NCBI RefSeq assembly: GCF_018449675.1
Contig: NZ_JAAVUZ010000001.1
Span: 124,001 to 188,000 of the forward strand
Direction of reading: 5' to 3'
Length of the DNA: 64,000 nt
Origin: Glaciihabitans sp. dw_435
GTDB taxonomy: Bacteria > Actinomycetota > Actinomycetes > Actinomycetales > Microbacteriaceae
Part shown: positions 7,772 through 17,600 of the stretch, one piece after another
Position numbering within the stretch: position 1 is the stretch's first letter
Layout: each line of letters starts with the position of its first letter
The notes under the pieces: model-generated
What the model saw: only the letters and a program-made list of their open reading frames with translations
Databases searched by the model: none
Told to the model about the DNA's origin: nothing
Position numbers and translations under genes: made by a program

Positions 7772-8746
7772 GTGTCCGAGATCAAAGTCACCGGACAAAA
7801 ACGACTCGTGATCGTGTCGGGTCGCGCTCATCCGCAGCTCGCCATCGACATCGCCGCGCACCTCGAGACGGACGTGGTGCACACGGACGCCCGCACCTTC
7901 GCCAACGGAGAGATCTACGCGCGCTACGACGAGAGCGTGCGTGGCGCCGACGTGTTTGTGATTCAGTCCCACACCTACCCGATCAACGAGTGGCTCATGG
8001 AGCAGCTGATCATGGTGGACGCCCTCAAGCGCGCCTCCGTGAAGCGCATCACCGTCGTTGCCCCGTTCTACCCGTACGCCCGCCAGGACAAGAAGGGTCG
8101 CGGCCGCGAGCCGATCAGCGCCCGCCTGGTCGCGGACCTCTATAAGGCCGCCGGCGCCGACCGCATCATGAGCGTCGACCTCCACGCCGCGCAGATCCAG
8201 GGCTTCTTCGACGGCCCCGTCGATCACCTCTTTGCGATGCCCGTTCTGCTCGAGCACTTCCAGCAGCTCGACAACTCCACCCTCACCGTCGTCTCCCCGG
8301 ATATGGGCCGCGTTCGCGTCGCCGACATCTGGAGCGACAAGTTGGATGCCCCGCTGGCGATCATCCACAAGAGGCGCGACCCGCTCGTGCCCAACCAGGT
8401 CTCCGTTCACGAGATCGTCGGCCAGGTCAATGGCCGAGTGTGCCTCATCGTCGATGACCTCATCGACACCGGTCGCACCATCGTGAAGGCCGCGCAGGCG
8501 CTCAAGGATGCCGGCGCCACCAAGGTCATCGTCGCGGCGACCCACGCGGTGTTCTCCGACCCCGCCACCGAGCTGCTGCAGAGCGACTTCATCGACTCCG
8601 TCGTCGTCACCGATACCCTGCCGATCCCCGAGGAGAAGCGCTTCCCGTCGCTCGTCGTGCTCCCGATCGCGCCGCTCATCGCCCGCGCGATATACGAGGT
8701 CTTCGACGACGGTTCCGTCACCTCGATGTTCGACGGAGCCGCGTAA
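7772..8746 (+). CDS. prs: Ribose-phosphate diphosphokinase (PRPP synthetase)
   Basis: 324 residues, GTG start with AGGAAG upstream. Diagnostic motifs: the FANGEIYARYDESVRGADVFVIQS N-terminal domain, RQDKKGRGREPISARLVADL (catalytic flexible loop), SVDLHAAQIQGFF, and the PRPP-binding CLIVDDLIDTGRTI. It converts ribose 5-phosphate and ATP to PRPP and AMP, feeding purine, pyrimidine, histidine, tryptophan and NAD synthesis. It is probably partly co-transcribed with glmU. Confidence 0.97.
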   Translation: MSEIKVTGQKRLVIVSGRAHPQLAIDIAAHLETDVVHTDARTFANGEIYARYDESVRGADVFVIQSHTYPINEWLMEQLIMVDALKRASVKRITVVAPFYPYARQDKKGRGREPISARLVADLYKAAGADRIMSVDLHAAQIQGFFDGPVDHLFAMPVLLEHFQQLDNSTLTVVSPDMGRVRVADIWSDKLDAPLAIIHKRRDPLVPNQVSVHEIVGQVNGRVCLIVDDLIDTGRTIVKAAQALKDAGATKVIVAATHAVFSDPATELLQSDFIDSVVVTDTLPIPEEKRFPSLVVLPIAPLIARAIYEVFDDGSVTSMFDGAA

Positions 8747-8868
8747 CCACTGCGGCATTCCCGCGTCGTACCTCGGCGCGGCACTGACACCGGGCTGCAC
8801 TTCGGCGCGAGGTCTCTCGCACGGCGCTCTGCCGCGGCGCAGGGTCATCCGCCCCGCGCTCGGGAGGT

Positions 8869-9237
8869 CTAGGTATCCTGGCCGCCGGTCGGGATTTTCG
8901 GCGTGCCGGGAATCAGCCCAATGGATGCCACGTGGCGGTCGCCCCCGAACGCGCCAACCGTGTAGCACTCCCAGCCGACACCTCCGGCACCAAAGATTTC
9001 GAAGCGGGCCTGTGACCCCGGCGCATCGGGAGCGGAGTATCGCACCCAGATCGCGCAGCTGGCCTGGGCCGTCGAGCTGGACACGCTGACCGTGGTGACG
9101 ATGCCGGGCAGAACCAGCCCGACGAGTCCGACGATCACGATCACCCGGAGAACAACGAGCTGCCGTCGACTGCGCAGCGGGCGTTCCCCGTGCGGTTCGT
9201 ACCCGGCGAGTTCGGGCTCTTCGTCGTAAACACTCAT
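8869..9237 (-). CDS. Small single-pass membrane protein, function unknown
   Basis: A 122-residue protein. It has an acidic N-terminal tail, a basic patch RPLRSRRQ, one clear transmembrane segment (LRVIVIVGLVGLVLPGIVTTVSV, about 29-51), then an extracellular part of about 70 residues with two cysteines (SCAIW, WECYTV) that could form a disulfide. I do not recognise a named family. It is isolated from gnd by the 280-bp repeat-rich spacer. Confidence 0.7.
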   Translation of the reverse strand: MSVYDEEPELAGYEPHGERPLRSRRQLVVLRVIVIVGLVGLVLPGIVTTVSVSSSTAQASCAIWVRYSAPDAPGSQARFEIFGAGGVGWECYTVGAFGGDRHVASIGLIPGTPKIPTGGQDT

Positions 9238-9331
9238 GGCCAGTCCAGTGTCGCACGGACCCCCGTCGCAGCGGTGGGTGATCTCTGTGCGACGTCCCAG
9301 ATCTCAGCCGGCCGCGGGCGCCCGTGCAAGC

Positions 9332-9390
9332 GGCGGGAGTTGTTCCCGGGCGGCGGGCGTCCTCCCGGGTGGCGGGAGTCGTCCCCGGGT
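9332..9390. repeat. Three tandem 19-20-bp GGCGGGAG units
   Basis: Units 9332-9351, 9352-9370 and 9371-9390 each start GGCGGGAG or GGCGGGCG and end CCCGGG plus C or T. They run directly into repeat copy B. Confidence 0.75.
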
Positions 9391-9474
9391 GGCGGGAGTT
9401 AACGCAGGCTTTGGCGAGAGAACGCAGCAAGCGGCGGGAGTCGTAACTTCCGCCGCTTGTCGTGATCTTCCGCC
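9391..9474. repeat. Intergenic GGCGGGAG repeat, copy B
   Basis: A gap-free counterpart of 4038-4121. Its inner hairpin is longer than in copy A: arms 9429-9441 and 9446-9458 form 13 pairs with one G-U, loop CGTA. The spacer 9238-9517 holds no gene that I can support. Confidence 0.78.
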
Positions 9475-9517
9475 GGGTCCGGGCGCGAAGCCCGGGTGGC
9501 GCGAGTGGTGCCTCGTA

Positions 9518-10975
9518 CTAGTGCGAGCTACCTGCCGACTCGATCTCGGTGCGGTCGCCGCTCCACAGCGTGTGGAAGGTGCCCTCGGCGTCGATGCGCT
9601 TGTAGGTGTGCGCTCCGAAGAAGTCGCGCTGGCCCTGCGTGAGCGCGGCCGGCAGGCGGTCGGCGCGCAGGCTGTCGTAGTACGCGAGCGAGGAGGCAAA
9701 CACCGGTGCCGGGATTCCCGCGTGGGCGGCGTCGGCGACAACGTTGCGCCACGAGTCCTGCGCCTTGGCGACAACATCGGTGAAGAACGGCGCGGTGACG
9801 AGGGAAACGAGTCCCGGGTCCTCGGCGTACGCCTCGGTGATGCGGTTCAGGAAGCGTGCGCGGATGATGCAGCCACCGCGCCAGATCTTGGCGATCTCGC
9901 CCTTCTTGATGTCCCAGTTGTACTGCTCCGCGCCCGCGACGATCGCGTCGAAGCCCTGCGAGTAAGCGATGACCTTCGAGGCGTAGAGCGCGAGGCGCAC
10001 ACCCTCGATGAAGCCGTCGACGTCCTCGACGGGGTTGGCCGTCGGGCCGGGGAGGTTGGCAGCGGCCGCGCGCTGGGCGGGCTTGGATGACACGGAGCGG
10101 GCGAATACCGCCTCCGCGATGCCCGACACGGGGATGCCGAGGTCGAGCGAGGTCTGCACGGTCCAGACGCCGGTTCCCTTGGATCCGGCCTGGTCGACGA
10201 TGACGTCGACGAGGGGCTTGCCGGTCTTCGCGTCGACCTGGCGCAGCACCTCTGCGGTGATCTCGATGAGGTAGCTCTCGAGCTCGCCCTTGTTCCACTC
10301 GGTGAAGATGTCGGCGATCTCTGCCGGCGTCTTGCCGGTGCCGCGACGGATGAGGTCGTAGGCCTCACCGATGAGCTGCATGTCGGCGTACTCGATGCCG
10401 TTGTGGATCATCTTGACGAAGTGGCCGGCGCCATCGGTGCCGACGTGGGTGACGCAGGGCTCGCCGTCAACGACCGCGGCGATGGACTTGAGGATCGGAC
10501 CGAGGGTCTCCCACGCCTCGGCGGAACCGCCGGGCATGATCGAGGGGCCGAGCAGCGCGCCCTCTTCGCCACCGGAGATGCCGGCGCCGACGAAGTTGAT
10601 GCCTGTCTCGCGCACAGCCTTCTCGCGGCGGATGGTGTCGGTGAACAGCGCGTTGCCACCGTCGACGATGATGTCGCCCGGTTCGAAGACCTTGACGAGC
10701 TCGTCGATGACGGCGTCGGTGCCCTTGCCCGCCTGGACCATGATGATTGCGGCACGCGGCTTGCTCAGCGAGGCAGCGAACTCTTCGTAGGTGTGAGCCG
10801 GAACGAACTCGGCCTCGGGGTGTTCGTCGAGGACGGTCTGCGTCTTCTCGTACGAACGGTTGAAGATCGCGACGGTGTTGCCCTCGCGGCTGGCGAGGTT
10901 ACGGGCCAGGTTCGAGCCCATCACCGCCATCCCGACGACGCCGATGTTTGCTTGTGCCTGCGGTGAATCCGCCAT
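9518..10975 (-). CDS. gnd: 6-phosphogluconate dehydrogenase, decarboxylating
   Basis: 485 residues, matching the long (about 470-485 aa) family. The N-terminal Rossmann motif is GVVGMAVMGSNLARNLA. Conserved segments follow: GNALFTDTIRR, GAGISGGEEGA, SIMPGG, HNGIEYADMQ, IVDQAGSKGTG and the C-terminal QRDFFGAHTYKR. It oxidises 6-phosphogluconate to ribulose 5-phosphate with NADP+ in the oxidative pentose phosphate pathway, whose product feeds prs just upstream on the map. An AGGAGA ribosome site precedes the ATG. Confidence 0.97.
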   Translation of the reverse strand: MADSPQAQANIGVVGMAVMGSNLARNLASREGNTVAIFNRSYEKTQTVLDEHPEAEFVPAHTYEEFAASLSKPRAAIIMVQAGKGTDAVIDELVKVFEPGDIIVDGGNALFTDTIRREKAVRETGINFVGAGISGGEEGALLGPSIMPGGSAEAWETLGPILKSIAAVVDGEPCVTHVGTDGAGHFVKMIHNGIEYADMQLIGEAYDLIRRGTGKTPAEIADIFTEWNKGELESYLIEITAEVLRQVDAKTGKPLVDVIVDQAGSKGTGVWTVQTSLDLGIPVSGIAEAVFARSVSSKPAQRAAAANLPGPTANPVEDVDGFIEGVRLALYASKVIAYSQGFDAIVAGAEQYNWDIKKGEIAKIWRGGCIIRARFLNRITEAYAEDPGLVSLVTAPFFTDVVAKAQDSWRNVVADAAHAGIPAPVFASSLAYYDSLRADRLPAALTQGQRDFFGAHTYKRIDAEGTFHTLWSGDRTEIESAGSSH

Positions 10976-11176
10976 GAATCCGTCTCCTGACGCTTACTGA
11001 TTGAGCTACCGAACCAACGGCCGCAAAAAGGGCAGACGGCTGGATGTCGGGAGCGCCGAAGCCGCTGGAGTACTCCTAAAACTACCAAGAAGCACACGCC
11101 CAAAACCGGTCGACCGAACTGTTTACGCTGTGCGCGATAAGGTCACAGGGCTACGACGAAACAGGGGTAACGATCG

Positions 11177-12226
11177 ATGAACACACAACTTCGCTTGGTA
11201 ATCGCGAGCCCGCTGAGCGAGGAATTGTGCCGATTCATCGAACAGCGTGAGCCCCGCGTCGAGGTGGTGCGGGACCACAGCCTGCTGCCGACCCAGATGT
11301 ACGGCGGCGACCACCACGGCGATCCGTCGTTCACCCGCACCCCCGCACAGGACGCCCGCCTGCACGAGCTGATGAACTCCGCCGATGCCCTCTATGGCCT
11401 GCCGGCGGAGTCGTCGTTCGCCCTCGCCGACGTGGTCGCCAGCAATCCCGGGCTGCGCTGGGTGCACACGACCGCCGCCGGCGGCGGCGCCCAGGTCAAG
11501 GCTGCTCACCTCCCCGCAGACGCCCTCGAGCGCATTGCCTTCACCCAGTCCGGTGGTGTGCACGCCGAGCCCCTCGCCGAGTTCGCCCTCTTCGGACTGC
11601 TCGCGGGCCTCAAGGACCTGCCCCGGCTCGAGGCGGCCAAGGCCCGCGGCGAGTGGATCCCGCGCTGGAACATGGGCATCATGGCCGATCAGACTGTCGT
11701 GGTCGTCGGTCTCGGCGGCATCGGGCGGGCCGTCGCGCGCAAGTTCTCGCTGTTGGGCGCTCGCGTCATCGGCGTGCACCGCCGGCAGGTGGACGCCCCG
11801 GGGGTCGAGCGGATCGTGGGAGTCGAGGAGCTGGCGGATGTCGCGGGGTCGGCCGATGCCATCGTGCTGGCGTTGCCCGGGACATCCGCTACGGAAAAAA
11901 TGCTCAGTCGTGACGTTCTGGCGCGCGTGAAGCCGGGCATCATCGTCGTCAATGTCGGCCGCGGCAACACCGTCGACGAGGACGCGCTGATCGAGGCGCT
12001 GGGGGACGGACGGGTCGGATTTGCCGCGCTGGATGTGGTGGCGGTCGAGCCGCTGGCGGGTGACAGCCCGCTGTGGACGTTGCCGAACGTGCTGATCAGT
12101 CCGCACACGAGTGCGCTGCACCCGGGGGAGGACCGCCTGATCTCCGAAATCGTTGCCGAGAACGCCACCCGGCTGATCGAGGGGCGACCCCTGATCAATC
12201 GGGTCAACACCGTGGAGTTCTACTAG
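11177..12226 (+). CDS. D-isomer-specific 2-hydroxyacid dehydrogenase family protein
   Basis: 349 residues. The C-terminal NAD-binding domain has VVVVGLGGIGRAV (near 174-186). The catalytic-type Arg is in NVGRGN near 260, with the acidic DVVAVEPL segment and the His in ISPHTSALHPG near 311. The N-terminal substrate domain has SGVHAEPLAEFALFGLLAG. The acceptor could be a 2-oxoacid or 2-hydroxyacid, and sequence alone does not say which. An AGGGG ribosome site lies upstream. It is transcribed divergently from gnd across a 200-bp spacer. Confidence 0.9.
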   Translation: MNTQLRLVIASPLSEELCRFIEQREPRVEVVRDHSLLPTQMYGGDHHGDPSFTRTPAQDARLHELMNSADALYGLPAESSFALADVVASNPGLRWVHTTAAGGGAQVKAAHLPADALERIAFTQSGGVHAEPLAEFALFGLLAGLKDLPRLEAAKARGEWIPRWNMGIMADQTVVVVGLGGIGRAVARKFSLLGARVIGVHRRQVDAPGVERIVGVEELADVAGSADAIVLALPGTSATEKMLSRDVLARVKPGIIVVNVGRGNTVDEDALIEALGDGRVGFAALDVVAVEPLAGDSPLWTLPNVLISPHTSALHPGEDRLISEIVAENATRLIEGRPLINRVNTVEFY

Positions 12227-12453
12227 CGCCAGTGCGCTAGACTCACACACTGGCCTGAAAGCGTTTTGCGCGTATTTGGGCCGCCAGAACTTCGGCGAGG
12301 GAATCGCACACCGGACGTCACAGTCCAGCGGTTCCGTGATCGACGCGGTGGAGCAGGCTTCGGTCTTCCTCACGCTGACATGCGTTCGAGTTGAGACGTT
12401 CTTTACAGAACACATACGAAACGGGCCTGCCGGTCCGGCAATTGGAGAAAATC

Positions 12454-13056
12454 ATGGCTGACAACAACAACCTCGCGGCTGAGCTGCGCACGTCCTTCGG
12501 CAAGGGAGCGGCTCGCAAGATTCGCGCCGCCGGCAAGATCCCCGCCGTCATCTACGGCCACGGCACCACCCCGCAGCACGTGACCCTCCCGGGTCACGAG
12601 GTTGCCCTCATCATCCGTAAGTCCAACCAGATCCTCGAGCTCGACATCGCTGGCAAGACCCAGCTCGCGCTCGTCAAGGATGTGCAGAAGGACCCGGTAC
12701 GCGCGATCATCGAGCACCTCGACCTCATCGTTGTCCGCAAGGGCGAGAAGGTCACGGTTGACATCTCCGTGCGCATCGAGGGCGAGCCGGTCGTCGGTAC
12801 CGTCGCCAACCAGGAGAACAACACGGTCTCCATCGAGGCCGAGGCGACTCACATCCCCGAGTTTCTCGTTGTCAACATCGAAGGCGCCGCCGATGGCACG
12901 CAGATCTTCGCCAAGGACATCGAGCTGCCGTCCGGTTCGACGCTCATCAGCGAAGAGGACCTCCTCATCGTCAACGTCGTCACCCCGGGTGAGGCCGACC
13001 TCGGTGAGGACTCCGAGGCAGCTCCCGCCGCTGACGCCGCTCCCGCTGCAGAGTAA
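12454..13056 (+). CDS. rplY: 50S ribosomal protein L25 (CTC form)
   Basis: 200 residues. The N-terminal L25 domain runs ELRTSFGKGAARKIRAAGKIPAVIYGHG and is followed by the longer C-terminal TL5/CTC beta domain, then an Ala/Pro/Glu-rich tail typical of actinobacteria. It binds 5S rRNA. The start at 12454 has GGAGAA 4 nt upstream; the longer ORF from 12391 is not needed. It is followed 26 bp later by pth, the usual pair. A TAGACT element near 12237 may be its promoter. Confidence 0.95.
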   Translation: MADNNNLAAELRTSFGKGAARKIRAAGKIPAVIYGHGTTPQHVTLPGHEVALIIRKSNQILELDIAGKTQLALVKDVQKDPVRAIIEHLDLIVVRKGEKVTVDISVRIEGEPVVGTVANQENNTVSIEAEATHIPEFLVVNIEGAADGTQIFAKDIELPSGSTLISEEDLLIVNVVTPGEADLGEDSEAAPAADAAPAAE

Positions 13057-13082
13057 TTAGCTTTTTCCGTTCGAAACCGCCG

Positions 13083-13676
13083 GTGGACTCTAACCAGTGG
13101 CTCGTAGTCGGGCTCGGTAACCCCGGGCCCGGCTACGCCGGGAATCGTCACAACGTGGGCCAGATGGTGCTCGCGGAACTCGCCGACCGTGTGTCGTCGT
13201 CGTTCAAGTCCCACCGCACCAACTCATCGATCGCCGAGGGACGCACTGGCATCGAGGGTCCGCGGCTGATTCTGGCCAAGCCGTCGACGTTCATGAACGT
13301 CTCCGGTGGCCCGGTCGCCGGCCTCATGAACTACTACAAGATCGACCCCTCGCATCTGATCGTGGTGCACGACGAGCTCGACATCCCCTTCGACAGCCTC
13401 CGTCTCAAGTTCGGTGGCGGTCACGGCGGTCACAACGGCGTGCGCGACATCATCGCCGCGCTCGGCACCGGCGACTTCACCCGCGTGCGCGTCGGCGTTG
13501 GCCGTCCGCCCGGACGACAGCCCGCCGCCGACTATGTGCTCAAGGACTTCTCGGGCGAGGAGCGCAAGGTTCTGCCCAACCTGCTCTCCGACGCCGCCGA
13601 CGCGATCGAACAGATCGCGCGTGAGGGACTCAGCGCGGCGCAACTGCGGTGGCACACCAGTACCACAGAGAAGTAA
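13083..13676 (+). CDS. pth: Peptidyl-tRNA hydrolase
   Basis: 197 residues, GTG start. VVGLGNPGPGYAGNRHNVGQ places the catalytic His at residue 23, with Asn in RHN. FMNVSGGPV, HDELDIPF and GGHGGHNGVRDI are the other family signatures. It recycles peptidyl-tRNA released by stalled ribosomes. It is in an operon with rplY. Confidence 0.96.
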   Translation: MDSNQWLVVGLGNPGPGYAGNRHNVGQMVLAELADRVSSSFKSHRTNSSIAEGRTGIEGPRLILAKPSTFMNVSGGPVAGLMNYYKIDPSHLIVVHDELDIPFDSLRLKFGGGHGGHNGVRDIIAALGTGDFTRVRVGVGRPPGRQPAADYVLKDFSGEERKVLPNLLSDAADAIEQIAREGLSAAQLRWHTSTTEK

Positions 13677-13713
13677 TACCGGCATTTACAGGTTTTCTGC
13701 ACGCTCCGTCACC

Positions 13714-13719
13714 TAACGT
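13714..13719 (+). promoter_or_regulatory. -10-like hexamer of the 13.7-kb epimerase
   Basis: TAACGT ends 6 nt before the ATG at 13726. AGGAGA lies between them, so both leaderless and Shine-Dalgarno initiation are possible. Confidence 0.4.
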
Positions 13720-13725
13720 AGGAGA

Positions 13726-14631
13726 ATGCGTGTTCTTCTGGCCGGGTCAACCGGCACTGTCGGTACCCATGTGGTGCGACGTCTTCGCGACGCCGGACAC
13801 GAGGTGCTCGGCATCACGCGTCGCGCCGGATCACTCGCGGGCACCGGTGCGCAGGAGATTGTGGCGGATGTCTCGGACCGCCGCGCATTCCTTGAGGCCC
13901 TCGACGGTCTCACCGCCGATGCCGTCATCGATGAGATCGGGGCAGCCGTCTCCTTCCCGTCCGGTTATGCGGGCATGCGCACCCTCAACCGCCAGCGCGC
14001 GGAAGGCACCAGCACCCTCATCGCTGCCGCCCGCCGACTCGGCGCCAAGAAGTTCGTCGCGGCATCGCCGTTCTACGGCTATGGCTTCAGCGATCACGGC
14101 GACGAGAAGGTCACCGAGTCCGCACCCTTCGGAGAACCCGACGGTACTGCCAACGATGAAGTTCTGCTCGGAGTCATCCGCCATGAACAGCAGGTGCGCG
14201 CCTTCGGCGGCATCACCCTGCGGTACGGCCTCATCTACGCACCCGGAGCCACCAGCATCCCGCCGATTCCGCGGCGCTGGGTGGGCAGCTTGCCGATCGT
14301 TCACGCCGATGACGCCGCCGCTGCCGCCGTGCTCGCCGTGGAGAGCCACTGGCGCGGACAGTCGTACAACATCGCCGACGACAGCGACGCCTCCTGGCGC
14401 GACCTGCAGACGGCGCAGGCACTCTTCGACGGATTCCGTCCGCCGCTCGAGCTGCCCAACGGATTCCTGCGGTCGCTCGCACCGTTCGGCTCGCAGATCA
14501 TCGTGTCGACGTCGTTGCGGATGTCGACCGACAAGGCGCGCAACGATCTGGGCTGGACCCCCGGATACCCGTGCCTTCCCGCCGGTCTCCCCTCAGCGAA
14601 CACGCGGGCGGATGTCGGAGTAGCCGCCTAG
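13726..14631 (+). CDS. NAD-dependent epimerase/dehydratase family protein
   Basis: 301 residues. It has the atypical/extended SDR nucleotide motif LLAGSTGTVGTHVV (4-17), the DVSDRRAFLEALDG segment, a short active-site region around FYGYGF and a C-terminal part with PIVHADDAAAAAVLAV, similar to NAD(P)H-binding epimerases. The canonical YxxxK is not obvious at the FYGYGFSDHG position, so catalysis may differ from classic epimerases or use another tyrosine. It sits between pth and mfd, but both flanking promoters suggest it is expressed separately. Confidence 0.8.
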   Translation: MRVLLAGSTGTVGTHVVRRLRDAGHEVLGITRRAGSLAGTGAQEIVADVSDRRAFLEALDGLTADAVIDEIGAAVSFPSGYAGMRTLNRQRAEGTSTLIAAARRLGAKKFVAASPFYGYGFSDHGDEKVTESAPFGEPDGTANDEVLLGVIRHEQQVRAFGGITLRYGLIYAPGATSIPPIPRRWVGSLPIVHADDAAAAAVLAVESHWRGQSYNIADDSDASWRDLQTAQALFDGFRPPLELPNGFLRSLAPFGSQIIVSTSLRMSTDKARNDLGWTPGYPCLPAGLPSANTRADVGVAA

Positions 14632-14634
14632 ACT
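14629..14634 (+). promoter_or_regulatory. -10 hexamer of mfd
   Basis: TAGACT ends 7 nt before the GTG start at 14642. It overlaps the stop codon region of the upstream gene and implies a leaderless mfd transcript. Confidence 0.5.
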
Positions 14635-14641
14635 TTGGCAA

Positions 14642-17600
14642 GTGATACTCGAAGGTTTAATTCAGGGGGTTTCGCGCGCCCACAGCTTCGGGCTCGCCCT
14701 CGAAAACTCCGGCCGTAGCGCCGACTTCTCTCTCGTCGATGGCCTCCGCGCCCCTCTGATGGCAGCTCTCCTCGAGCGTCGCGGCGGACCGCAGGCATTG
14801 CTCGCGGTGACCGCTACCGGGCGGGAATCCGAGGCGCTGCGCGGGGCGCTGTCCGCCGTCCTCCCGACCGCAACGGTGATCGACTTCCCCGCCTGGGAGA
14901 CGCTCCCGCACGAACGGTTGAGCCCCAGCGCCGAGACCGTCGGCCGCCGCATCGACGCCCTGCGTCGCGTGAAGGCCTGGGAGGCAGAGCCATCCGGTCA
15001 TCTCATTCTCGTCGCCAGCGTGAGGGCCGCGCTGCAGCCGCTGGCGGACAACCTCACGAGCCTCGAGCCGCTCGTGCTCACCGCCGGTGGCCGCGGCTAC
15101 GACCTGAGCGCCATTGGGCGCCAGCTCGTCGATCTCGCGTACACGCGCGTCGACATGGTGACCCGTCGCGGAGAGTTCGCCGTGCGCGGTGGCATCCTCG
15201 ACGTCTTCTCGCCCATCGACGAGCACCCGGTGCGCGCCGAGTTCTTCGGGGACGAGGTGGAGCAGCTGCGCTACTTCTCCGTCGCCGACCAGCGCAGCCT
15301 GCCCGAGGTCGTCGCCGAGGCGGAACTGCCCGCCAGCCGCGAGATGCTGTTGAGCGAACCCGTGCGCCAGCGTGCGCGCGAGATGCAGCACGAGTTCCCC
15401 AGCCTGTCCACGATGCTCGCCAAGATCGCCGAGGGCATCCCCGTCGACGGCATGGAGTCGCTCGCTCCCGCGCTCGTGCACAATCTCGTTCCGCTCACCC
15501 ACTACCTGCCCGCGAACGCGGCGATCGCCATCCTCGCGCCGGAGAAGGTCGCGACCCGCGCCGTCAGCCTCGTGGAGACCAACCGCGAGTTCCTCAGCGC
15601 CGCGTGGAACGCCGCCGTTGCCGGCGCCGAGGCTCCCATCGACCTGGACTCGGGTGACTTCCTCACCCTCGGGGGGCTGCGCGAGGCGGCCGGCACGCGC
15701 GCCTGGTGGACCCTCAGCCAGTTCAACGCCGGAATTGCGCCGGTGGATGACGCGACCGCCGCCCGGCAGACGCTCGAGTCCATCGTCAGCGATGACAATT
15801 ACCTCCGGGTGGGCGCGATCGCCGTGCCCAGCTTCTCGGGGCAGGCCACCGGGGCACTCGAGCACGTGCGCGACCTCACACAGGACGGGTGGAGCGTCGC
15901 CGTTGTCGCCCAGGGCGCGGGTCTCGTGGAACGCGCCGCCGACGTCCTTGGTGAGATCGAGGTTGCCGCACGCATCGTCGACACCTTCCCGCTCGATCCC
16001 GAGCCGGGCATCGTCTACCTGCTGAAGGCGTCGGTCGAGGCCGGCTTCGAACTGCCCGAGATCAAGCTGGCGCTGCTCAGTGAGGGCGAGTTCTACGGCC
16101 GCACGGCCGGCTACGACAGCCGCCAGGTCAAGAAGCTCGCGGTGCGGCGCAAGAACGTCGTCGACCCGCTGCAGCTGAAGACCGGCGACTTCGTGGTGCA
16201 CCAGACCCACGGCATCGGCAAGTTCCTCGAGCTGACGCAGCGCGAGGTCTCCAGCGGTGGCCGCAATGCCGTCAAGACCCAGCGCGAGTTCCTGCTCATC
16301 GAGTACGCCCCCAACAAGCGCGGCATGCCCGGTGACAAGCTCTACGTCCCGACCGACCAGCTCGACCTGCTCACCCGGTACGTCGGGGGAGAGGCCCCGG
16401 GGCTGAGCAAGATGGGCGGCTCCGACTGGGCCGGCGCCAAGAACAAGGCCCGCAAGGCCGTCCGTGACATCGCCGTCGAGCTCGTCAAGCTCTACTCCGC
16501 ACGCATGGCGTCCCGAGGTTTCGCGTTCTCCCCGGATACCCCGTGGCAGCGTGAGCTGGAGGAGGCCTTCCCCTTCGCGGAGACCCCCGACCAGCTGACC
16601 ACCATCGACGAGGTCAAGGCCGACATGGAGCGGCCCATCCCGATGGACCGCCTCATTAGCGGTGACGTCGGTTACGGCAAGACCGAGATCGCCATCCGCG
16701 CAGCCTTCAAGGCCGTGCAGGACGGCAAGCAGGTCGCCATGATCGTTCCGACGACGCTTCTCGTCCGCCAGCACATGGAGACGTTCACCGAACGGTTTGC
16801 CGGATTCCCCGTGCACCTGCGTGCCCTCAGCCGGTTCCAGACGGAGAAGGAATCGAAGGAGACGATGGACGGGCTGGAGCAGGGAACCGTTGACGTCGTC
16901 ATCGGAACTCACCGCCTGCTCGGGTCATCCATCAAATTCAAGGATCTTGGACTCGTCATCATCGACGAGGAGCAGCGTTTCGGCGTCGAGCACAAGGACG
17001 CGCTGAAGAAGCTGAAGACCAACGTGGACATCCTGGCGATGTCGGCGACGCCGATTCCGCGCACGCTCGAGATGGCGGTCACCGGTATTCGCGAGATGTC
17101 GACGCTGGCGACGCCGCCGGAGGACCGTCACCCGATCCTGTCGTTCGTGGGGCCGTACTCCGACAAGCAGGTGAGCGCCGCCATCCGGCGTGAGCTGCTG
17201 CGCGAGGGCCAGGTCTTCTACGTGCACAACCGCGTCTCGTCGATCAACCGGATCGCGACACAGCTCGCCGAGCTGGTGCCCGAGGCACGCATCGCCGTCG
17301 CCCACGGACAGCTGCCGGAGCACGTGCTCGAACAGGTAATGGTCGACTTCTGGGAGCGCAAGTTCGATGTGCTCGTCTCGACGACCATCATCGAGACCGG
17401 ATTGGATGTCGCGAACGCGAACACGCTCATCATCGACCGTGCCGACAAGTACGGACTGTCGCAGCTCCACCAGCTGCGTGGCCGCGTGGGGCGTGGGCGC
17501 GAGCGGGCGTACGCGTACTTCCTGTACGACGAGCTCAAGCCGCTGAGCGAGACCGCCCACGACAGGCTCGGCACCATCGCTGCCAACAACGACCTCGGGT

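Noticed and set aside
9238-9517. CRISPR-like array
   Set aside because: The repeated units are head-to-tail 19-20-mers without unique spacers and are not identical, so this is a tandem/interspersed repeat.
14657-16912. 751-codon minus-strand ORF
   Set aside because: Antisense shadow of mfd; no domain signatures.
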